In this document: positions 56,471 to 64,000 of the stretch, in pieces | How the letters are laid out: each line of letters starts with the position of its first letter | Position numbering within the stretch: position 1 is the first letter of the stretch | Origin: Chlorops oryzae | Lineage: Eukaryota; Arthropoda; Insecta; Diptera; Chloropidae | DNA length: 64,000 bases | Direction: 5' to 3' | NCBI GenBank assembly: GCA_020466095.1 | Contig: CM035808.1 | Span: forward strand, 78,989,863-79,053,862 | Notes under the pieces: model-generated | Databases searched by the model: none | What the model was told of the DNA's origin: nothing | What the model saw: the letters and a program-made list of their open reading frames with translations, nothing else | Program-made: the position numbers and the translations under genes

Positions 56471-59400
56471 TTACATATATTCCATTAATTCAATATCTTT
56501 AACAACACTAATGAGTTCGTCATCATTTACAGCAATCTTATAGTGTCCCCAAGCATAAGTATTTTTTTTTATCCTCTTTAACAAATCTTTTATCATCATT
56601 GTTACTTAAAACTAATTTCGTAAATAATTGTGTATAAATTTTATGAAATTTTGATTTTAAAAAATACATATCGCGAACATAATATTTATCTTCTAATAAA
56701 CACAATTTATAATCATTAATACTCAATTTATTGAGTACGCATCTTTTAACACCTTTCGACTTTTTTATTTCTTTCGTATCTGTTATATCTAAGGAATACA
56801 TTTTGGGACGTAGACCCACAAATTCTCTATTCATTTTTCCATTAGCTTCGTCTTTCATCATTCCTAATATTTTTTTTATTTTTTAAAGGTAAATTATATG
56901 GATTTTTGGGAGGGTATTCGGAAGTATCAAAACGCAAATCAATATCGTTGGATATATCTGAATAAAAGTCATCCATCTTTATTGTGTATATAAAGGAATC
57001 CGTATCCATATAATTTAGTAAAAGGTTTTCATTATATTTGGGTTTCATATAGTCATAATGGAAATCATACATTAGAAATTTCGATAACTCGAGTACTATA
57101 AAACCTAAATATAACGGTTTATCATATGTAACATGATCCCGATCTAATTGAATTGCTATCATAGAGTCGCTGAAATGTTTAACGCTGCGAAATTTTGGAT
57201 GTGCTATAAGAGCACGAGCACCTAAATGTCGTCCTATACTTTCCCATTCACTCAAAATTTTTATGTGTTTCCTTTTATCTACATTTTCCATAGTGTTACC
57301 GTAAACCGAATTGTTGAGTAATTAAAAAAAATTATTCTCAATATCACTCTTAGATAGTGTTCTATGATGAGTATTTAAGTCAATGTAGCTCTTTAACCAA
57401 GGTGACTGTTTAAACTTTTAAACTCTATGAACTTTTATTAGTTTCATTCCATTCTTAATACATTGTTGTAGCACTCTATAGTGAATGATGTAATTTCGTT
57501 TATCTGTTTAGTCTGTTATTAGTTTCGATATCCTTGAACCACTTACTTTTTTATTTTCCGCACAAAAAGGAAAATCATTATGATAATCATGAATTCTACT
57601 TCCAAAATATACCCATATGAAGCTTCTGAATCTATTTCAAATATATTAAAACTTTCAATGTCTTCTACCCATTCAAATTCTCCAGTAGGTAGGTACTGAG
57701 ACATTGCCCAACCATACAAGTTGTTCGCATCTAAGTATACAATATATTCAGATGGTTTGGTGGAATCAAAATCAGGCATATATTTGTTGTTGGCTTTAGA
57801 ATGTCGTTTTGAACATTGAACAATACCACCTCTGATTCCTTTTTTAACGAAATCATACATACTTATATCTGTAAATAGTTCGAGTTCTATTTTTGTTGAT
57901 TGCAACATTACATCCCAAGATAAGCCCGGAATAGTTATGTATTGACAAGGATCCAAATCATAGATACTTTTACATATTTTTCGAAAATTTTCTAAGATAT
58001 CAGTTAAGAGAAATGCATCTCTTTTTAAATAGAGAATCATGTAGTCTTTCAATGATTGACAGTTTAATGTATTGCATACATTTACAGCATGACTATAGTC
58101 CTTAATAGAACACTCACTATTATTTAGTATATTGAAAAATTTCTCACGGGGAGGTAGTTGATTTTCTTTAAGACGTTCAATTGAATCTAAATATTCATAG
58201 GGAAAGACACCGTTTCTTTTAAGTAAAGAAAACTGTTCAGTGTTGGGATACATTGATCTGAGTACGTGAAAATCTTCAGATCGCAAGTTTTGAGCTAAGC
58301 TTTCTAAGCTTGCTGTCATGAATCTATAGGAATCTACAAAACGAATTTCCATGCGTTCATTCTTGAGATTATCCCCCATTGGAATGTATTTCGATAGTGA
58401 AATGTAAAGCTCTTTATTGAGTGGAATTACTCTTATATCTCCGGGAATGGAAGTGTGTTCTTTTACAAACAAATGACAGTCGTAGGCGGAAAAACTATGA
58501 AAGAAAACTGGAATAAATTTTGATATCTGATATTTCAAATTACATTCTGAATGAGCTGCTCCACGAAAATCTCCAGTAAAATGACAGTGATTTGCAACTC
58601 GATCATTAATAACATCTTCATTACAGATAAGACATACTGAACTCTCCGCTATGTTTTTTATTTGCTCTTTTGTAAGAGAATTCATTGGTTTACAAATACT
58701 TAAATAGTTGCTATAAAGAAATTTACAGTCATTTACTAATTTCTTTATAAGCACTTCAACACAATTCTCTCCCGTATAGATCCTAAACTTATTCAAACTT
58801 TCATCAAATTTAGATTTAATAAAATAAGCGAATGCCATTGGCTTATGATGCTTAGTGCTTACAAGTTTCTTCGAATCTTTAATATTTATATTTTCCAAAA
58901 TGCACTCAAAATCGGCGTAAATAACAAAAGGTAGATCTAGTTGCTTTTTTTGAGCACGAAACTTTAAAATTTTATTGTCCTCGTCTGGCAGCTTTGTTAC
59001 GACATGATTTTATACCAATTTATGAGGTTCCAATCGTTCCTTGGATAAGGTGTATTGAAGAAAGCCATGACAGATATGTTTCATTCTGTGATTTGCAGAA
59101 AGTTGAGAGCTGATTAATCTACAAGAATAACATAAAAAAATAATAATAAAAATAATAAAAAATTATTTTTAATCCATATATAATGCGTTTGATTGTTTTC
59201 CTTCTCGAAAAACAATAGATTTATATGCTTCTGTTGTTCTCCTCTAGTAAAATAATACGGTCCAACAATCGCTTTACTCTCCTCATTCAATCCAAAAACA
59301 TTTACACTTATTTCTGGATTATTCTCCTCAAAAATTTTAATTTCATCCAATGTCAATGGAAATGATTAGTCGGAGAAATTAAGCAAAGTTCCATCTGGGG

Positions 59401-60416
59401 TAGTAATGTGATCCAATTCAATATTTAGCTTATAATTTGAGCATTTTTCCACATGTTGACCTGTTTGAAAGGACGATATCACTGCCCATTTGAAGCAGTT
59501 CTCATCTTTATTTTAACATTTATAGAAGCATGTTTTTTCTGAATCCATAATGGAAGCACTATATGACTAGATCCTCTCATGGGTCTATATTGGTTAATGT
59601 TCACTTCCAAGTGAACAATTCGTAAAGGAGACCATCCACTATCCCTTTCTTGAAAAACATTAATTTTTTCCAAAATATCTTTGCATTTCTTGGAAAAGTC
59701 CTCATTTATATCTGATGACTCCGTTAATATAGTCATTTTAGTTGAGAAAGATTTTATCATTATTTTTGTTTCTTCCTCATTTTGCTTGATTAGCAAATAT
59801 TCGCAAAATAGTTCTATGTTAGATTTTATCGATGTATGCTTTAGAATTAGGTTGCTCAATGTGTCCAGAACTTCTGTTTTTGCAGCTGCAAAGAACTGTT
59901 CTGGAATGAGTATACTTTCATCCTTATTCACATAAACTAGAGTTTCCATTTTTTCGATAAAAGCATGATTCATCCTCTTGAGGTTTTCACTAAAGTCAAC
60001 CATGCTATTCTTTTTATGTTGATTGGTTCGCAGATGATAAGACCAATCTGTTATAATAACATCTACTTCACATGCTTCACATTTCTTCCTGACAAGGTTT
60101 TCATCAGACATGTTTTGATCTTGGATTTGAAACTTCGTACCATGAAGTGTCTCATAATGACTTTTTATAGCAAAACGGTTTTTAAATCTAATACCGCAAT
60201 ATTCGCACAGAATATCAGAATCGTTTTGGTCTTGGTTTGGAAATTCCATACTATGAGTTGTCTCATAATGTCGTTTGAGAGTAAAATTATTCTTTAAAAT
60301 AACACCGCAATATTCGCATAAAAAAAATTATTCTTTAAATGCATTGCCCTTTTATAGCGTTTCATACCCGTTTCCGAAAAATACTCCTTTAAACAAATTT
60401 CGCAAGCCTTATTCAT
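56471..60416 (-). pseudogene. Polinton protein-primed DNA polymerase B, several frameshifts
   Basis: Starts MNKACEICLKEYF at 60416. N-terminal zinc fingers: CEYCGVILKNNF (frameshifted) and CEYCGIRFKNRFAIKSHY are a near-exact duplicate pair; a third, CEACEVDVIITDWSYHL, follows. FQERDSGWSPL and NINQYRPMRGSSHIVLP mark the family. After frame changes come DEIKIFEENNPEISVNVFGL, the exonuclease motif YADFEC, HNH-like CLICNEDVINDRVANHCH, polymerase motif A YLDANNLYGWAMSQYLP, motif B around NSVYG-like residues at about 57300, and motif C YMDTDSFIY (57000). The C-terminus AWGHYKIAVNDDE ends at 56471. It would replicate the element by protein priming. At least six breaks, so inactive. Confidence 0.92.
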
Positions 60417-60757
60417 TTTGATTGTTAATTTTTATATTCTAGAAACAAAGGTTACTACTATGTCAATATCTGTTTGACTTCACTTGTAAGACTGATAGAG
60501 TCAATAGAACAAATTTTATTTTTATACCTTCACACTTTTCTTCAAAATTCCACACAGTTTCTCACCCACACCATACTCACACATATATGTACTAATTTTT
60601 CAAATCATTCAATCCCAAAAATATCCCCCAGATTGAACTGAACTTGAACTTGAAAAATTTTTGAATAAACATCCAATGAGGCAAGCTTCAACTTGTTCTG
60701 GCTAAAAAATCATACCTTATCTTCATCTCAATGACTTCAGTAGCGATAAGTCAACTT
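60417..60757. other. Polinton right-side leader
   Basis: No gene. It lies between the polymerase start and the right terminal repeat and should hold the polymerase promoter. AT-rich, with short CACAC stretches. Confidence 0.5.
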
Positions 60758-61189
60758 CAGCTCTAGCCCAATGTTTACATATTGAACTATATATGCTCTC
60801 CTACCGCACACTTTCTCACCCCCTCACCTCTTCAATGAGGCTCAATGCGAACCTTCTCATATAAACCACCAAAAATTTCCAAAGACTTAAATGTGTGTCA
60901 TTTCATACAAACCTCCAAAAATTTCCAAAGACTTAAATGTGTGTCATTTCATACAAACTTCCAAAAATTTTCCAAAGACTTAAATGTGTGTCATTTCATA
61001 CAGACCTCCAAAAATATCCAAAGACTTAAATGTGTGTCATTTCATACAAATCAAAAAAAATTTTCTAGGACTTCAATGTACGTCTTTTCATACAAATCAA
61101 CAAAAATTTTCTAGGACTTCAATGTGCGTCTTTTTCCGATTTTCCATACAAAAAAGTTGCACACCCAGAACGAACATATCCCCCCTACT
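60758..61189 (-). repeat. Polinton right terminal inverted repeat
   Basis: Inverse of 45278-45702, about 430 bp. About six units of some 46 bp (TCCAAAGACTTAAATGTGTG and TCATTTCATACAAAC) lie at 60880-61110. The apparent protein frames here are translations of the repeat. Confidence 0.93.
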
Positions 61190-61277
61190 TTTTAAATACG
61201 TTTTGTTGGTGAGATAGAGCCGTTACCAATTGGTAAGTTTTACTGTCCAACACGTGACGCATAATTTGTACAAAGTA
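61190..61277 (-). other. Short coding-like stretch next to the Polinton
   Basis: Read on the minus strand, and joined across the mariner at 61278-62558 by removing it and one TA, about 40 codons stay open, with phrases VLKGKYFVQIMRHV and YQLVTALSHQQN. I do not recognise a protein. It could be a retroelement or host exon remnant, or chance. Confidence 0.25.
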
Positions 61278-62558
61278 ACAGGTTTGCTGATAAGTCCCCG
61301 GTCTAACAAAGAAAAACACATTTTTTTGTCAAAATTCGTTTTTATTATTCAACATAGTTCCCTTCAAGAGCGATACAACGATTATAACGACCTTCCAATT
61401 TTTTGATACCATTTTGGTAGTACTCCTTCGGTTTTGCCTCAAAATAGGCCTCAGTTTCGGCGATCACCTCTTCATTGCAGCCAAATTTTTTCCCTGCGAG
61501 CATCCTTTTGAGGTCTGAGAACAAGAAAAAGTCGCTGGGGGCCAGATCTGGAGAATACGGTGGGTGGGGAAGCAATTCGAAGCCTAATTCATGAATTTTT
61601 GCCATCGTTCTCAATGACTTGTGGCACAGTGCGTTGTCTTGGTGGAACAACACTTTTTTCTTCTTCATATGGGGCCGTTTTGCCGCGATTTCGACCTTCA
61701 AACGCTCCAATAACGACATATAATAGTCACTGTTGATGGTTTTTATCTTCTCAAGATAATCGATAAAAATTATTCCATGCCCATCCCAAAAAACAGAGGC
61801 CATTACTTTGCCAGCGGACTTTTGAGTCTTTCCACGCTTTGGAGACGGTTCACCGATCGCTGTCCTCTCAGCCGACTGTCGATTGGACTCAGGAGTGTAG
61901 TGATAGAGCCATGTTTCATCCATTGTCACATATCGACGCAAAAACTCGGGTGTGTTGCGAGTTAACAGCTGCAAACACCGCTCAGAATCATCAACACGTT
62001 GTTGTTTTTGGTCAAATGTTAGCCATTTTGCACAGAGCTTTTTCATATCCAAATATTGATGAATGATATGACCAACACGTTCCTTTGATATCTTTAAGGC
62101 CTCTGCTATCTCGATCAACTTCATTTTACGGTCATTCAAAATCATTTTGTGAATTTTTTTGATGGTTTCGTCGGTAACCACCTCTTTCGGGCGTCCACTG
62201 CGTTCACCGTCCTCCGTGCTCATTTCACCACGCTTGAATTTTGTATACCAATCAATTATTGTTGATTTTCCTGTGGCAGAGTCCGGAAACTCATTATCAA
62301 GCCAAGTTTTTGCTTCCACTGTATTTTTTCCCTTCAGAAAACAGTATTTTATCAAAACACGAAATTCCTTTTTTTCCATTTTTTTCACAATAACAAAAGT
62401 TGCTTCACAAAAGACGCTCTATCTCACAAACTAATTGACTTACAGACGTCAAATTTTGACACGAATCATTTGAAGGTTGCCACTATATAAAAATAATATG
62501 CATTTAATACTAGCGACGCCATCTATGTGTCAGACCGGGGACTTATCAGCCAACCTGT
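61278..62558 (-). mobile_element. mariner, irritans subfamily, second copy
   Basis: 1281 bp flanked by TA (61276-61277 and 62559-62560), same family as 15295-16575. The left end reads ACAGGTTTGCTG, with one mismatch to the right end. The transposase frame has an in-frame deletion. Confidence 0.95.
61345..62379 (-). CDS. mariner transposase, open but lacking the WVPREL motif
   Basis: 344 residues from MEKKEFR, four shorter than the copy at 15350. Where that copy has AKWVPRELTFDQ this one has AKWLTFDQ: an in-frame 12-base loss removes most of the linker motif WVPHEL/WVPREL, which mariner transposases conserve between the DNA-binding and catalytic halves. The DD34D residues (MDETW, HQDNALCH, APSDFF) are all present. 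Other changes are P to L after DNA and K to I in LEKIKTIN. The open frame suggests a recent insertion; the motif loss suggests an inactive protein that could still bind ends or interfere. Confidence 0.93.
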   Translation of the reverse strand: MEKKEFRVLIKYCFLKGKNTVEAKTWLDNEFPDSATGKSTIIDWYTKFKRGEMSTEDGERSGRPKEVVTDETIKKIHKMILNDRKMKLIEIAEALKISKERVGHIIHQYLDMKKLCAKWLTFDQKQQRVDDSERCLQLLTRNTPEFLRRYVTMDETWLYHYTPESNRQSAERTAIGEPSPKRGKTQKSAGKVMASVFWDGHGIIFIDYLEKIKTINSDYYMSLLERLKVEIAAKRPHMKKKKVLFHQDNALCHKSLRTMAKIHELGFELLPHPPYSPDLAPSDFFLFSDLKRMLAGKKFGCNEEVIAETEAYFEAKPKEYYQNGIKKLEGRYNRCIALEGNYVE

Positions 62559-62593
62559 TACTTTCCTTTCAAAACGTCTTGGTTTTCAAAATA

Positions 62594-63706
62594 CAGGGTG
62601 TCCCGTAGGTGAGTGCTTTTTTTTACAGGGATGGTAGGGGAGGTCACGACGAACAAAAAATCGTATAGGAGGGGGGGGTCCCAAATGCACCCCTGAGGAG
62701 TTATAGGGCCTTAAAGTTTTCTGGCACTAAGTCCAGAAAAACAATTCTCCCACGCTAGTGGCTTACTGTAGAAAAAAAATTGTAATGCGGTTTGAAAGCC
62801 AATTGTACAGGCTTTTGGGCAAAATTGAATTGATGATCAAAACTGCAGTTAATGTGTGAAAAATAAACGCTCAAAGTCAAAAATTCTGAAAAAATTTTCA
62901 ATTATTTTACTTTGGGAGCCATTTTGGTATGGAAAAGGTCCAATTAACACATGCTTTTTTAATTTTTTTTTAAATCTTCGATCAATTTACTTCAAATCTG
63001 TGGTACATTTGTTATACCTTATTTGCGGTTTAACCATCGAAAAAATGGGATTTAAAAACGAACTTCAACTTTTTTTTATGTGATGAAATTCTTAAAATAG
63101 CAATCTTTGGCTTACAATGGCCAGCCAGCAATTTCTTATTTAAGACAAATTTTGGTTTAAAATTATACGTACTTTTATTGGAAAAATTGGTAATTTTTTG
63201 CTGAGATTATTTAAATTGATTTTAAAAAAATTTCAAGTTCGTTTTTAAATCCTATTTTTCCTGAGGTTAAACCGCTAATAAGGTATAACAAGTGTACCAC
63301 AGATTTGAAGTAAATTGATCGAAGATTTAAAAAAAAATTAAAAAAGCATGTCTTAATTGGACCTTTTCCATAGCAAAATGGCTCCTAAAGTAAAATAATT
63401 GAAAATTTTTTCAGAATTTTTGACTTTGAGCGTTTATTTTTCACACAATAACTGCAGTTTTGAACATCAATTCAATTTTGCCCAAAAGCCTGTACAATTG
63501 GCTTTCAAACCGCATTAAAATTTTTTTTCTACAGTAAGCCACTAGCGTGGGAGAATTGTTTTTCTGGACTTAGTGCGAGAAAATTTTAAGGCCCTATAAC
63601 TCCTCAGGGGTGCATTTGGGACCCCTCCCTCCCATACGATTTTTCGTTCGTCGTGACCTCCCCTACCATCCCTGTAAAAAAAAGCACTCACCTACGGGAC
63701 ACCCTG
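62594..63706. mobile_element. Foldback element, CAGGGTGTCCC ends, TA duplication
   Basis: 1113 bp; arms 62594-63067 and 63230-63706 are inverted copies, with CAGGGTGTCCCGTAGGTGAG at the ends and TA on both sides (62592-62593, 63707-63708). The loop of about 160 bp is AT-rich. No gene. A diverged relative is at 37320-37636. Confidence 0.9.
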
Positions 63707-64000
63707 TATATTTCTTGTCCTTACAAGTAGTTTCTAAAGCTGTAATAAAAAACGTAAAAACTTAAATAAAACAAACTGTTTTTCGTGAGGCCTTTCGGCT
63801 TGGTATCACCTTTTATTTGGGGAAAAGGTACTTTGAAATGGAAGTATGTTGGTGAATATTTTTTAATGATTTTTATTTCATGAAGGTTATCAAGTTTTAA
63901 TATTAGCTGATCACACGCAATCAATTAGTGCTATGCGTATGAGAAAACTTCGTGAAAAGAAACAGGCCGAAGATCCAGACTTTAAAGCCAAGGAGTTCAT
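63707..64000. other. Window end, possible start of a coding region
   Basis: Mostly AT-rich. From about 63930 the plus strand reads AMRMRKLREKKQAEDPDF and AKEF up to the window edge, a basic, helix-rich phrase of the kind found at the start of some transposon proteins. Too short to identify. Confidence 0.3.

Larger units (their letters stand above)
45278..61189. mobile_element. Polinton/Maverick DNA transposon, about 15.9 kb, decayed
   Basis: Terminal inverted repeats of about 430 bp start AGTAGGGGGGATATGTTCG and end with the inverse. The flanks ATTAAA (45272-45277) and TTTAAA (61191-61196) may be a mutated 6-bp target duplication, the length normal for Polintons, if the right end is placed at 61190. 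Inside are protein-primed DNA polymerase B, retroviral-type integrase, packaging ATPase, adenovirus-type protease, major and minor capsid genes, a PLA2-like gene and a BIR-domain gene. Most genes carry stops or frameshifts. A Gypsy fragment (45703-48668) occupies the left side. Confidence 0.95.

Noticed and set aside
59100..59160. An intron in the Polinton polymerase ending TTGTAG at about 59115
   Set aside because: There is an acceptor-like end but no GT donor at a fitting place; Polinton polymerases are intronless, so an A/T-rich insertion is likelier.
60880..61110. CRISPR-like array
   Set aside because: Units are contiguous with no unique spacers, in an insect transposon end.
60845..61217. 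Repetitive proteins in the Polinton right repeat
   Set aside because: They are translations of the ~46-bp tandem units and mirror at the left repeat.

Overview
The window is a transposon-saturated stretch of an insect nuclear genome, most likely a higher fly (Diptera: Brachycera). The only host gene I can name is one exon of Medea, the co-Smad (Smad4 orthologue), on the minus strand at 16674-17019. Its residues follow Smad4 MH1 almost word for word and both splice sites are present. Almost everything else is mobile DNA, and much of the window may lie in Medea introns or flanks. The species is not decided by the sequence; a tephritid or other schizophoran fly is a guess.

Layout. 1-4656: a decayed Gypsy integrase relic, then a transposon with inverted repeats of about 0.87 kb around a two-exon gene of a family I cannot name. 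4711-6082: a non-autonomous element with perfect 20-bp ends and an internal tandem duplication, the second copy split by a pogo-type MITE. 6383-11420: a 5-kb foldback element whose left arm holds a second foldback. 12404-13450: a 500-bp near-perfect palindrome. 15295-16575: an intact irritans-type mariner, 97 bp from the Medea splice donor. 19221-25802: a three-level nest, mariner inside piggyBac inside hAT, each with its own target duplication (TA, TTAA, 8 bp). 22021-30780: two base-identical tandem copies of a 4380-bp block that starts inside the piggyBac gene and ends inside the gag of the next element. 30425-35809: a Gypsy-superfamily LTR retrotransposon of mdg3/blastopia type, with two 188-bp LTRs and four reading-frame breaks. 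39426-44959: a second, older element of the same type on the minus strand, with a 1.57-kb foldback inserted cleanly (TACC duplication) in its integrase.

45278-61189 is a Polinton/Maverick (virus-like DNA transposon) with about 430-bp terminal inverted repeats. It carries protein-primed DNA polymerase B, integrase, packaging ATPase, cysteine protease, two capsid genes, a phospholipase A2-like protein, conserved genes of unknown role, and a protein with a BIR (IAP-type) domain. Nearly every recognisable Polinton gene is broken, while the BIR reading frame is whole. A Gypsy fragment abuts the left repeat and has displaced what stood there. To the right lie a second mariner, with an open frame that has lost a conserved motif, and a 1.1-kb foldback ending in ACCCTG.

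The elements record a history: the hAT is oldest, then piggyBac, then its mariner; the tandem duplication came after the piggyBac frameshift and after the LTR element landed. No gene set here works as one pathway, apart from the former Polinton module of replication, integration, packaging and capsid functions.
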